Source: Sulfurimicrobium sp.
GTDB lineage: Bacteria; Pseudomonadota; Gammaproteobacteria; Burkholderiales; Sulfuricellaceae
Assembly (NCBI GenBank): GCA_030652035.1
Contig: JAUSBJ010000035.1
Coordinates: forward strand, 248,001-312,000
Direction of reading: 5' to 3'
DNA length: 64,000 nucleotides
The position numbers and the translations under genes were made by a program. Shown here in pieces: positions 37,229 to 46,393 of this stretch. The notes under the pieces are model-generated. The model had not been told where the DNA came from. It saw only the letters and a list, made by a program, of their open reading frames with translations, and did no database searches. Every line of letters starts with the position of its first letter. The first letter of the stretch is position 1.

Positions 37229-38086
37229 CTAGGCTGTCTTGTCTCGATACCAAGCAGCACGCTGACCATCAACTTCACGGTACCGAAGGTCAAAAAGACG
37301 AGACTCGTGCACCACCTGCCGCCAACTGCTGCATCCATACTTTGCGGGAAGTTGTTCGGGGTGGCGCTCGACAATCCACCTTCCGGCCATGGCGACAGGG
37401 GACCATCCCTCGACAGCTAGGTCACCGGCAGCTTCCCGAAGCGCTCGCACAATGCCGGAAGCAGGCCAATCCACGGAGCCATCCGGGGCGATGCCATTAA
37501 CCACAAGATCATGAAACACGTCCGACCGGACGAACTCCGCCGCCAACTGCCGCGCCTGATCCATGTGCTCCGCCCAGCCACGAAGTTGCTCGAAGTGCTG
37601 GTCGATACAGCTGTAGGCAACTATTAACGCGTCGTGCGCTCCACGGCAACCGTCCAGACTCCAAAGGTCGTGCTGATCGATGAAGTGGTGCACCAGGTTA
37701 TTTCGCAGCAATACCAGTTCCTTCAGATCGTTCTCTGTCCGCACATAATCTTCGGCGGAGATGCTCAGATGCATTCGCATCCCGAACGAAATGACGTCCT
37801 CGGGCGCATTGACCGAGACATCGGCACGAGTATCACCTTCATCGGTGACGACATACGATCCGATAAGTTGGCCAACCAGTGTGCCAAGCGTTTTGCTGGC
37901 TGTGTCGGCGATGCGCGCAGCACGGATCGACTCCAGAGCATGGGCAGGCCCTGCGATTTCATGGTGCGCCACGATGGCCTTGATCAGACGCTCATATTGT
38001 TGCAGCCGAAGCAGGCAGCGGCCCAACAATCGCTGAACCTCATGCTGCAGCGCCTGCAGTGTGCCGTCTGTGGGTAGCGTCGTCAT
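37229..38086 (-). CDS. Putative HEPN-like plus OST-HTH/LOTUS-like protein
   Basis: Start MTTLPTDGTLQ; LLRNNLVHHFID fits R-N-x3-H (R-x4-H) HEPN-type motif; C-terminal ALREAAGDLAVEGWSPVAMAGRWIVERHPEQLPAKYGCSSWRQVVHESRLFDLRYREVDGQRAAWYR reads as LOTUS-like. Confidence 0.6.
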   Translation of the reverse strand: MTTLPTDGTLQALQHEVQRLLGRCLLRLQQYERLIKAIVAHHEIAGPAHALESIRAARIADTASKTLGTLVGQLIGSYVVTDEGDTRADVSVNAPEDVISFGMRMHLSISAEDYVRTENDLKELVLLRNNLVHHFIDQHDLWSLDGCRGAHDALIVAYSCIDQHFEQLRGWAEHMDQARQLAAEFVRSDVFHDLVVNGIAPDGSVDWPASGIVRALREAAGDLAVEGWSPVAMAGRWIVERHPEQLPAKYGCSSWRQVVHESRLFDLRYREVDGQRAAWYRDKTA

Positions 38087-38105
38087 GTCATCGATCGGCC
38101 ACGTT

Positions 38106-39035
38106 TTACCGAACCGGCAACTGGCCGTTCGAGACGAACTGATCAAAGCTGTCGAAACTTTCCTCGTCTCGCCACGATCGGTCCCATGACCGTGGCTCGG
38201 CGTTTTCGAGCAGGAGCAGCGTGAGGATTCGATCACGTGCGCCGTAACTGTGCTTGAACTCCCACAGCTTCATGTGTGCTGCCTCTTCCGGGCACCAGAT
38301 CGCGGCTGACATTTCCGTGCCATCCCATTCTTGCTCGACACAGGTATCAGCTGCCAGCGTGCCCGGCAATGGCTCCTGTGGATCACCATTGCGCCGGATG
38401 CGCGCCCGCGTCCTGACGGCACTGCTGCTGCGCCATTCGTACTTCACGAAGCCATTGTCCCAATAGACGAGGATCGCACGCTGCGTGGTGAACTTGATAA
38501 AGCGGATGCACAACGCCTCGAACGAGACCTGGAAACGCTTGGCGATCGCACTGAGGACATGTAGATCAATGCGCTGATTCGATATCCACTCACGCAGCAG
38601 ATCGCCAGGCATCAGCAGGTTGCCGGCGAACTCGTCAGCTTCGCGCTCAATCTGGCGAAGGCCATCGATGCCGGTGTGAACGCTCTGGCTGTCGCAGTTG
38701 AAACTCTGCTTCTGACTGCGATGCAAGATAAAGTGGCCTAATTCATGGGCAATAGTGAAGCGTTGCCGCTCACGTCGAGCCTTCCCGTTGTAGGCAATAC
38801 CCCAAACTGCGTGGTCATCAGGATCGCGGGCCAGCACTCCTTCGAACGCGTCGCCAATGATTTCGACCGGCGGCTTGATCTCCCGAACACCCGCCCCATA
38901 AGGTGTGGACGGCAACATCTGGCGGACAATTTCCAAATCGATGGCGTCGGGCATGCCCTCGCTGTACCACGCCCGCAACCACTTGATGACGTGGCTGGAG
39001 GCAATGGAACCCGTCAGTGCCTGCGCTTCGCTCAA
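38106..39035 (-). CDS. ImmA/IrrE family metallopeptidase
   Basis: RFTIAHELGHFILH (HEXXH) ... EREADEFAGNLLMP. Confidence 0.92.
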   Translation of the reverse strand: MSEAQALTGSIASSHVIKWLRAWYSEGMPDAIDLEIVRQMLPSTPYGAGVREIKPPVEIIGDAFEGVLARDPDDHAVWGIAYNGKARRERQRFTIAHELGHFILHRSQKQSFNCDSQSVHTGIDGLRQIEREADEFAGNLLMPGDLLREWISNQRIDLHVLSAIAKRFQVSFEALCIRFIKFTTQRAILVYWDNGFVKYEWRSSSAVRTRARIRRNGDPQEPLPGTLAADTCVEQEWDGTEMSAAIWCPEEAAHMKLWEFKHSYGARDRILTLLLLENAEPRSWDRSWRDEESFDSFDQFVSNGQLPVR

Positions 39036-39038
39036 TCC

Positions 39039-39374
39039 TCAGTCTCCGCTCTTGCGCGAAAACATCATCTTGAGAACGTCTTGGTAGTGCCTCTTCTCTT
39101 CTTCTGTCATCCCGGCGTACTCGCGGAAGAAGGCCACATCCTCAAGGCTGGCTTCGGGAACCTTCTGGATAGGCTCCCCCATGATGTCCTCCATCGTCAC
39201 GCCCAGCACCTTGGCCAGTGCCTGAACCCGTTCGGCGGACGGGCGTTGGCCGTCCTTCATTTCCAGTTCCCAGATGTACGCCTTGGTACATCCGGCCGCG
39301 TCGGCGACCTGCTGCAGAGTCAATTTCTTTGCCTCGCGCAAACGCCGCAGGCGCACTCCTAACGCCGAAGCCAT
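39039..39374 (-). CDS. XRE family transcriptional regulator
   Basis: LRRLREAKKLTLQQVADAAGCTKAYIWELEMKDGQRPSAERVQALAKVLGV. Confidence 0.92.
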   Translation of the reverse strand: MASALGVRLRRLREAKKLTLQQVADAAGCTKAYIWELEMKDGQRPSAERVQALAKVLGVTMEDIMGEPIQKVPEASLEDVAFFREYAGMTEEEKRHYQDVLKMMFSRKSGD

Positions 39375-39470
39375 GGCGGTGCTCCTCTAGTGGAAAGACC
39401 ATCAGTGAATAAAAGCAAGGCCGATAGTATAGCCACGTGATACATGAAAGGTCTAGATGTACTTATTTGA

Positions 39471-39499
39471 TTGACAAGCGGAAATCTGCGGTTCAGAAT
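39471..39499 (+). promoter_or_regulatory. Candidate sigma70-type promoter for the 39620 operon
   Basis: TTGACA - 17 nt - CAGAAT, in the divergent intergenic region. Confidence 0.4.
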
Positions 39500-39619
39500 C
39501 GCGTCTGTATCTCGCTGCTTTACTTATGTGAGGTACGTGTTCAGTAACCATGTCGCTGGCGAGTGCATTCCGAACATCGGTCGCAGACCTCCGACGCCGA
39601 TCCAGAAAGGATAAACAAG

Positions 39620-40855
39620 ATGAAGAAGACCTTTGTCGACGTGATGCTCGAGCTGCCGGTGGACACCACGCTACGCGACTTCCTGACCTCCCACGGCCTG
39701 CCAGTGCCTGACGGTTTTGCATGGGACGATACGCCCGAGACGAGTCAGATCTTGGTCGAGGCGGTCAAAATCTGGCCCGACACCGACGCCCGCGACCGGA
39801 TGACTGCTAACCTCCTAGCCAGCGTCCAGTTGGGCGATGCGGCGGGTAAGCAGGCGATGTTCGAAGCCGTTGTAGCAGACGGTGCCGCGCTGGTGGGACT
39901 TACGCTGTGCCAAAGCGACATTCACCGCTCGTTCTGGCTTTACGTCCACCATCCGGCACTGTTCGACCGTGCCTACGATTTCAGCTTCTGGGAAAACCAC
40001 GGGCCTCAGACCCAGCAATACGACTTGGGCCTGAAACGTCAGCCGAACACAGCGGACAGCGCGCTGGTTGCTCTTCGCCAGGCAATCTCGGCCTTCTACA
40101 AGCGCGAACTGCAATGTGGCGACGGCAGCGAGGCGCACTTGATCGAGCGCAGTCCTGGCGTGTTCCTACTGTCCGTCCACATTAAGGACATGGCCATGCT
40201 GAGGTTGGAGTTCGAGGGCTCGACCCTGAAGCGCCGCGTCGGCAATCCCAACATTCACATGGTGCTTGAGTACGCCAAGGCCACCGGCGTGGTGCGGACT
40301 CTGGTGCGGGGCGGTGCGAAATACCAGCAGATGCTGGTCGAGTCCTTCGCCGAGCATGTGCTGGGCGTCAAAGCAAACGCACACCGGATCAAGTCGCCGA
40401 CCTTGGATTTATCGATGCTGCGCACCGGCTTCGACGTGCAGGAAGCGTTCGAAGATGGGTTCTCGATGGTGCAACTCAAGGCACTCACACTCCTCAGCCC
40501 GGACAGCGCATTGAAGATCGACTGCACTGCGATGCAGTCCAGCCAGCAACGCTCCGTACATGAACTGTTGAAGGAGAAGCTGCCCGGCCCGCTGGAAGGC
40601 CAGTGGGCAGTGACGGCGGCACAGGTCAATCTGTACTACCCGCCCGAACCAGGAAGGACACGTCCCAAGGTGGTCACCATCGAAGTGACCAGCAAGGGGC
40701 GCCTGAACCTGCATAAGTTCGACGCCAAGATGCAGGCGCAACTGGAGGGCTATCTGGTCGCGGTGGGCATTTTGCAGAAGGGCCAGACCTTGAGCGTTCA
40801 GGAGCCTCCTCTGGAAACGGATGTGATGAATTCGTCGCCGGTGCTGGAGGACTGA
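39620..40855 (+). CDS. Uncharacterised protein (first gene of two-gene operon)
   Basis: Start MKKTFVDVMLELPVDTTL with AAAGGA upstream; no family recognised. Confidence 0.8.
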   Translation: MKKTFVDVMLELPVDTTLRDFLTSHGLPVPDGFAWDDTPETSQILVEAVKIWPDTDARDRMTANLLASVQLGDAAGKQAMFEAVVADGAALVGLTLCQSDIHRSFWLYVHHPALFDRAYDFSFWENHGPQTQQYDLGLKRQPNTADSALVALRQAISAFYKRELQCGDGSEAHLIERSPGVFLLSVHIKDMAMLRLEFEGSTLKRRVGNPNIHMVLEYAKATGVVRTLVRGGAKYQQMLVESFAEHVLGVKANAHRIKSPTLDLSMLRTGFDVQEAFEDGFSMVQLKALTLLSPDSALKIDCTAMQSSQQRSVHELLKEKLPGPLEGQWAVTAAQVNLYYPPEPGRTRPKVVTIEVTSKGRLNLHKFDAKMQAQLEGYLVAVGILQKGQTLSVQEPPLETDVMNSSPVLED

Positions 40856-40858
40856 TCG

Positions 40859-41812
40859 ATGACGGGGCACGATGCGTGGACCCTGGTCTGCCGGTTGTTC
40901 ACCGGCGGCATGCCGGTGCTGCGCGCGACACTTTCGCCGCGTGAGATGGCCGCATTGTCCACTCTCGGCAAGGCGATCAAACCGACGACGCTGGATCCGC
41001 AATTCGTACTCTGCCCCCACTGCCAGCAGCATCGGGCGCAGGTTTGGGGCGACGGCCATGGCAAGCGAGTGTGCCGTTGCCCGGATTGCGGGCCGGTCAC
41101 CGTCGAGGCCGACGACGTCGCGGCACTGACCCTGGACGAAGATTGGCTGCGGCAGAAAATGCGTCTCGCGCTCGGGATCGAGAGTCGCGACGGCATCGAT
41201 GATCTGGGCGACGGGGTATGGCGGCTTGGCGATGCTCGCCGTTCGCCCGTGCTGTTGGCCCGCGACCTAACGCGGGTATGGCAAGAACCTGCACTGCTGG
41301 ATCGGGTGCGGGTAGCCGGTGGCGACATCCGCGTGATTTCACCAAGACCACGCACCACGCGTGGATCGCCATTCGGGATTGGCGTGGAGTGGCTGGCGCT
41401 GGAGGAACGTTTCACGTTCTACGGTGGCGGGATCTCGTTTATCGGCAGTGCATCACCATCCACGAAACCAGTAGTTGATGATCCAGCCACGCCGGCTAAC
41501 GGGCCGTTCTCGGCAGACTTCAAATGGGCGACGCTGCCGGATGGAAATGGCACTCCGATCCGATTCACCGACGGTCAGGCCAAGGTGTTCGCAGCGCTGT
41601 GGTCGTTCAAAGGGGGAGCCACGACGGCGGAACGGATCATGCAACGAGCTGGTCTGGATAGCGCCAAGCCGAGCGACCTGTTCAAGATCAAGTCGAAGGA
41701 CAAGGGCAAGCCAGAACCCGAGGCGCAGCACGCAGCCTACGGTGCGCTCGTGGTCACGCAGCAACGTGCAGGGCTGTACTCGATGCCGTGCGCAGCAGGT
41801 GCGTTGGCGTGA
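40859..41812 (+). CDS. Uncharacterised zinc-ribbon protein with possible C-terminal wHTH
   Basis: CPHCQQHRAQVWGDGHGKRVCRCPDCG zinc-ribbon; starts 3 nt after previous stop. Confidence 0.8.
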   Translation: MTGHDAWTLVCRLFTGGMPVLRATLSPREMAALSTLGKAIKPTTLDPQFVLCPHCQQHRAQVWGDGHGKRVCRCPDCGPVTVEADDVAALTLDEDWLRQKMRLALGIESRDGIDDLGDGVWRLGDARRSPVLLARDLTRVWQEPALLDRVRVAGGDIRVISPRPRTTRGSPFGIGVEWLALEERFTFYGGGISFIGSASPSTKPVVDDPATPANGPFSADFKWATLPDGNGTPIRFTDGQAKVFAALWSFKGGATTAERIMQRAGLDSAKPSDLFKIKSKDKGKPEPEAQHAAYGALVVTQQRAGLYSMPCAAGALA

Positions 41813-41938
41813 TCCCTACGGCCCCATGAAACCAGACATCAAGAAAGGAGATTTATGACTTAAGCCCAATACGCGATGCGCCCTGGCTCGCGCTGATTTC
41901 CAGAGCCTGTACTTTTTTCATCTCTTGGAGTATTTGAA

Positions 41939-42169
41939 ATGACCGGAAAGAACCAATGGGTTGTACCCATCAAAGGCGGTGATCAGTGGGGTGTGCGCGG
42001 AGAAGGTAACGAACGCATCACATCGATCCATGATACGCAGCGAGAGGCGATTGACCGCGCAAGGGGCATCGCCGTCAACCAACAGAGTGAGTTGCTCATC
42101 CAGGGACGAGACGGGCAGATCCGTGAGCGCAACAGCTACGGCGACGATCCGTTTCCGCCCAAGGGATGA
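41939..42169 (+). CDS. DUF2188-like protein
   Basis: NQWVVPIKGGDQWGVRGEGNERITSIHDTQREAIDRARGIAVNQQSELLIQGRDGQIRERNSYGDDPFPPKG. Confidence 0.85.
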   Translation: MTGKNQWVVPIKGGDQWGVRGEGNERITSIHDTQREAIDRARGIAVNQQSELLIQGRDGQIRERNSYGDDPFPPKG

Positions 42170-42440
42170 CTCTGGGGTTGGCCTCGCCAACTTGCGGTTT
42201 GAGGCACGACAATTCTGCTCGTGTAAACACGCAAGCAAACTACTCCCGATGGCACGCGCATAAGTGTTTGACGAACAACGCAGACTGCGCGTGCCACGGC
42301 GAAAGAGTTGGTGGAGATTTTGAGAGAACAGAGGGCAGAAGAGAGTCAAACCGGCTGCCCTTCGGCCCAGGCCGTGCCCACCCCCGGCACACGCAGAATG
42401 GGCGCGAACCCCGCGTGTCGTGTGGGAAGCAGAAATGGAA

Positions 42441-42466
42441 ACGCCCAACCGAGAGAGGTTGGGCGT
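42441..42466. terminator. Intrinsic terminator, probably the original tRNA-Phe terminator
   Basis: ACGCCCAACC-GAGAGA-GGTTGGGCGT, 10-bp stem; lies downstream of the tRNA 3' fragment on minus strand followed by TTT. Confidence 0.7.
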
Positions 42467-42473
42467 TAAATTT

Positions 42474-42521
42474 TGGTGGCCAAGGGCGGAATCGAACCAC
42501 CGACACAAGGATTTTCAATCC
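42474..42521 (-). repeat. attachment site: 48-bp copy of the tRNA-Phe 3' half
   Basis: Identical to 46465-46512; match stops in the anticodon stem/loop region. Confidence 0.92.
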
Positions 42522-42734
42522 AAATAAGTATTCCTTTATATCAAAGGAATAACAGCCCAATATTCTACAAATTCCAAATTATTACACCGCCGAAAGCCGC
42601 ACCAGACGCGGGGTAATTTAGAATTGTAGAAGCCATGCGCTGGCATGCGCACCCTCTCCCCTCCGCTTAAATGACTTCACAAGTCGGCTGGTGTAACATT
42701 GTGCCGATTGGTTTCTATCGGGGGGAATGAAAAA

Positions 42735-42965
42735 ATGAATGCCGTCCTAAAAATCCGGCCAGATTTAATGGCCGAGCTTGACCAGTTGGCCGTGGAAACT
42801 CACCGCAGCGAATCGGACATCATCAATGAAGCGCTGGAATCCTATCTGGCGCACTCCCAAAAGCAGACTGTCACCGAAGTAATCGCCAGGATCAAAGCAA
42901 CCCGCCACAAATCCACCCTTGAGGGCATTGATTTGCGGGAAGCCATTGAAGAAGGGCGCGATTAG
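42735..42965 (+). CDS. Ribbon-helix-helix antitoxin (VapB-like)
   Basis: MNAVLKIRPDLMAELDQLAVETHRSESDIINEALESYLA, directly upstream of PIN gene. Confidence 0.85.
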   Translation: MNAVLKIRPDLMAELDQLAVETHRSESDIINEALESYLAHSQKQTVTEVIARIKATRHKSTLEGIDLREAIEEGRD

Positions 42966-43372
42966 TGCCGTTCGTAGTAGATAACTCGGTGGTGGTTGGC
43001 TGGTATTTCGAGAGCCAGGCCACGCCCTACACCGACCAGGCGCTTGACCTGCTGGCGAACGAAACCGCCCACGTTCCGGCGCTGTGGGTGCTGGAGTTCT
43101 CCAACGTACTGCGCAAGGCACTGAAAGCGGGAAAAGCCGACACCGCCCGAATTCAGGAAATCATTGAACTGGTCAAGGCACTGCCTATATCAGTTGACTA
43201 CACCTCAGAAAGTGTTGAAAGCAACCTAGCCTTGGCGCTGAAATACGGGTTGACCAGCTACGATGCCGCATACCTTGGCTTGGCAATGCGGCTACAACTA
43301 CCCATTGCCACCAATGATGGCGCACTCAAGGAAGCGGCAGGCCGAGCAAGCGTCGGAATCGTCAACCTGTAA
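42965..43372 (+). CDS. PIN-domain toxin (VapC-like)
   Basis: GTG start; VVDNSVVVGWYF...ALWVLEFSNVL...LTSYDAAYLGLAMRLQLPIATNDGAL. Confidence 0.9.
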   Translation: MPFVVDNSVVVGWYFESQATPYTDQALDLLANETAHVPALWVLEFSNVLRKALKAGKADTARIQEIIELVKALPISVDYTSESVESNLALALKYGLTSYDAAYLGLAMRLQLPIATNDGALKEAAGRASVGIVNL

Positions 43373-43452
43373 CCAAGCTAAAACCCTGTAACGACGCGGA
43401 TTCATACAGAATGGAATCAACCAGAAAACACCCTGTAATACAGTGAAACTCT

Positions 43453-43956
43453 ATGACTGAAAAAAAGAAGCAACCCGCACAAAACACGAAGAAACCCACG
43501 GGCACGGACTCGGCGAAGGAATTGATTCGTGCGCATGTGCAGGGGGTGCAATTTTATCTAGGCGGGGAAACGATCCACGATAGATTAAAGCGCCTGCGGC
43601 AGACAAGCGGGCTGACCCTAGAAGCATTGAGCTTTGTTACCAAAGGCGTTGACCCTGAATACAAGGGAATATCCCGCGTCTCTCTATCCAGGTACGAATC
43701 TGGTGCCGAACCCGGGTTAAGGGAACTAAAGATTTTGTCATGGGCTTTCAGAAGGCCAATAGCGTTCATTGTCTATGGCAACGAAGACCCTGTTTCTGTT
43801 GACCATCGGGAGCCTCTAGACCTGGTGATTGAAGACATTGTCGCGGAAACCGTTCTGACCATTCTGGAGAGAAAAGGGTTGATAAAACCGGAACGGTCCG
43901 TTGAAGCACAAAACTATGAAGACCTTATTGATGCAGCGAAAAAACTGACGAAATAA
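43453..43956 (+). CDS. XRE-family regulator
   Basis: IHDRLKRLRQTSGLTLEALSFVTKG...ISRVSLSRYESGAEPGLRELKILSWAF. Confidence 0.8.
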   Translation: MTEKKKQPAQNTKKPTGTDSAKELIRAHVQGVQFYLGGETIHDRLKRLRQTSGLTLEALSFVTKGVDPEYKGISRVSLSRYESGAEPGLRELKILSWAFRRPIAFIVYGNEDPVSVDHREPLDLVIEDIVAETVLTILERKGLIKPERSVEAQNYEDLIDAAKKLTK

Positions 43957-44119
43957 TCTCCAGCATCTTAGCATTCGTAATCGCCGCAACAACTATTGCG
44001 GCTTTTTTTTGCCTACAAATTTCTCGAAACGAATACATATTTCTCGCAACTGTTGCATTCCGAAAAACAGATATGTAAACTTGGCGCACAAATATCTCGT
44101 TAATGAAACCGGAGTCAAC

Positions 44120-44800
44120 ATGGCTATCAAGAAGCAACCCGTCCTCACCAAAGAGGATTTCGAAGCGGCACTAATCGAATTGCGCCTGAGCGTGTCGGAA
44201 GTATCGCGGGAAACAGGCCTTCCTAGGCACATCGTCAGCCACTTTCGTGGCTATGGTGACGGCCTGAAACCTGAACAAGCGGCCAAGCTGCGCGACTACT
44301 TCGAATCCAAGGGCGTCGAATTCACAGACGAAAACGAACCTCAGCCAAAAAATCTTGCTGCCCCCACAAGCAATCGTCCGCCTATCCAGCAAGAAAATCT
44401 CCTATCCCGGAGCAGCGTGATTGCCTTCCGTCACTTCTTCATTGACGAACGACTGACGGACACACAAATCGAGGAAGCGGCCAGCCGTTTTGAAGGCAAT
44501 TACGACCAGGTTGCGGAACTGCTGGGACATGACCTCAATACAGATTTCGCCTCTGACGATTACGACGAAGACACGGAAAACAAGTTGCGCGAGCTGTGGG
44601 GGCTGCTGGCTGGAATAGGCGTACTGACCCTGCATATTCAAGGGCGTTTCGTCGTAAATGTTATGCCATCAGAAGGCAAGCCAAAGACCCTTGGAGACTT
44701 GCTTACCGGCGTCTACCGGGACATTGTTACCGGACTGAATGACCAAGAAAAGCAGGAAGAATTTATCAAAGTCGAAGAGCAAGAGGAGGTTCCAGCATGA
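44120..44800 (+). CDS. Uncharacterised element protein with N-terminal HTH-like segment
   Basis: MAIKKQPVLTKEDFEAALIELRLSVSEVSRETGLPRHIVSHFRGYGDGLKPEQAAKLRDYF. Confidence 0.7.
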   Translation: MAIKKQPVLTKEDFEAALIELRLSVSEVSRETGLPRHIVSHFRGYGDGLKPEQAAKLRDYFESKGVEFTDENEPQPKNLAAPTSNRPPIQQENLLSRSSVIAFRHFFIDERLTDTQIEEAASRFEGNYDQVAELLGHDLNTDFASDDYDEDTENKLRELWGLLAGIGVLTLHIQGRFVVNVMPSEGKPKTLGDLLTGVYRDIVTGLNDQEKQEEFIKVEEQEEVPA

Positions 44801-44928
44801 GCTTCAAAATGCCAGTTTCAGTACTACCAAAGGTAGGCGGAGAAATACCAGGCATGATTCTCTTCGTCCTGGGCATCCTTGCCGTAGTTGCATTGACTAA
44901 GGCAAAAGCCCCAAAGGAGAAAACCTGA
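44797..44928 (+). CDS. 43-aa single-TM protein
   Basis: MSFKMPVSVLPKVGGEIPGMILFVLGILAVVALTKAKAPKEKT; ATGA overlap with upstream gene and TGATG overlap with downstream; below ORF track size cutoff. Confidence 0.7.
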   Translation: MSFKMPVSVLPKVGGEIPGMILFVLGILAVVALTKAKAPKEKT

Positions 44929-45209
44929 TGGCCGCCGAAAACTCAGGAGGCATGGGCTCATGGGTGGCTTTGTTATCTGCGGTTTCGCCACTGCTCAAGT
45001 CCGGCGGAGGGGGAATCGCACCCCAGCCAGCGGGACCAATCCAGGCCGAATCTTCTATATCAATCGACAGCTCAGGCTATGTGGTCAACCAAGGCAGCGG
45101 GAAAGCCTCCAACTCCAGCGCCACCGGCTTCCAACTCACACAATGGGAAATTGCCGGGCTTGTGCTGCTGGGGCTGCTAGCTCTGCTGAAACTGAGCAAA
45201 AAGAAATGA
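44928..45209 (+). CDS. 93-aa protein with Gly/Ser-rich middle and C-terminal TM
   Basis: ...ATGFQLTQWEIAGLVLLGLLALLKLSKKK; overlapping start. Confidence 0.75.
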   Translation: MAAENSGGMGSWVALLSAVSPLLKSGGGGIAPQPAGPIQAESSISIDSSGYVVNQGSGKASNSSATGFQLTQWEIAGLVLLGLLALLKLSKKK

Positions 45210-45439
45210 TCGACACACACAGCAAACGCCACACGCCTGGTAACCCTGAAAAAGCAACCGACTGATTCAACATTACCGTAGGAGAAAGCCGCCATGTTTG
45301 CCAGACAAACCAACAGCGCCACACCCCGCAGCCATCGTATCGCCAAGCAAACCTGTGTCCTTTGGATACCCAGCGCCTGCGGCTACCTCGCCGACTTCCG
45401 GCCAGACAACTTCCGCATAGTGGATCACCCAAGCCTTGC

Positions 45440-46393
45440 ATGCAGCTACCGCCACGCCTTCACAGGAAAGGTGACGCCTATTATTACGTCACCAGCACGG
45501 AGCCACGCCGATGGATAAAGATGGGAAAAGACCTGGCAGAGGCTAAGCTAGCATGGGCAAAGCTGGAAGGTGAACAGCCCGACAACAATGACAAGGCCTT
45601 TTCAGCAGTGGCAAAACGCTACAAGAAGGAAATTTTTCCGACCAAAGCACCACAGACACAAAAAGACAACACCAAAGAACTGGAAAACCTGTTGAGTGCT
45701 TTTGGCCACATGCCAATCGACGCCATAAAACCACAGCATATCCAAGAGTACATGGAAATCAGGGGGCAAGCGGCAAAGGTACGGGCGAACCGGGAAAAGG
45801 CACTATTCAGCCACATTTTCAACTTCGCCAGGTCAAGGGGGTACACCGAAGCCATAAACCCTTGCCAGGGCATTAAGGGGTTCAAGGAAGCCGGGCGGGA
45901 CCGTTATATCGAGGACGATGAATTTCGCGCTGTTTGGGAAAAGGCGCACTACACCGTTCAGGATGCAATGGACTTGGCCTATCTCACTGGGCAGCGCCCT
46001 GCTGACGTGCTCAAGCTGAATCGGGCCGACATCAAAGATGGTGCTCTATGGATTACCCAAAACAAAACAGGCAAGAAACTACGGATTCAAATAATGGGTG
46101 AACTTGCCACCGTGATAAACCGCATCCTGGCCAGAACTCGCCAGATTACCAGCCTGGCATTGATACAGGACGACAAGGGGCACCGCCTCACCTATTGCGC
46201 ATTGCGCTCACGTTTTGACAAGGCAAGAGAACTAGCTGGGGTAAATTTCCAATTCCGGGACATCCGGGCAAAATCCGCCACCGACACCGATGATCTAGCG
46301 CACGCTCAAAAGCTCCTGGGGCACAAGAATCGAGACATGACTGAGCACTACACCAGGAACAAAATCGGCGAGAAGGTAAAGCCGTTGAAATGA
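45440..46393 (+). CDS. Tyrosine integrase
   Basis: Start MQLPPRLHRKGDAYYYV; TGQRPADVLKLNRADI, FRDIRAKSATDTDDLAHAQKLLGHKNRDMTEHYTR. Confidence 0.92.
   Translation: MQLPPRLHRKGDAYYYVTSTEPRRWIKMGKDLAEAKLAWAKLEGEQPDNNDKAFSAVAKRYKKEIFPTKAPQTQKDNTKELENLLSAFGHMPIDAIKPQHIQEYMEIRGQAAKVRANREKALFSHIFNFARSRGYTEAINPCQGIKGFKEAGRDRYIEDDEFRAVWEKAHYTVQDAMDLAYLTGQRPADVLKLNRADIKDGALWITQNKTGKKLRIQIMGELATVINRILARTRQITSLALIQDDKGHRLTYCALRSRFDKARELAGVNFQFRDIRAKSATDTDDLAHAQKLLGHKNRDMTEHYTRNKIGEKVKPLK

Noticed and set aside
41826-41858. Mini-ORF MKPDIKKGDL and ATG-ACT-TAA after a strong SD
   Set aside because: Too short; probably decayed sequence or chance, no supporting evidence
42474-42521. Second tRNA-Phe gene
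   Set aside because: Only the 3' half of the tRNA is present; it is an attachment-site repeat, not a tRNA gene
42166-42552. 128-aa plus-strand ORF ending ...LNFGGQGRNRTTDTRIFNPNKYSF
   Set aside because: The C-terminus is the antisense translation of the tRNA-Phe repeat; a classic spurious ORF across an att site
45294-45518. 74-aa ORF overlapping the integrase start
   Set aside because: Has a plausible RBS but no recognisable features and overlaps the integrase; not enough support
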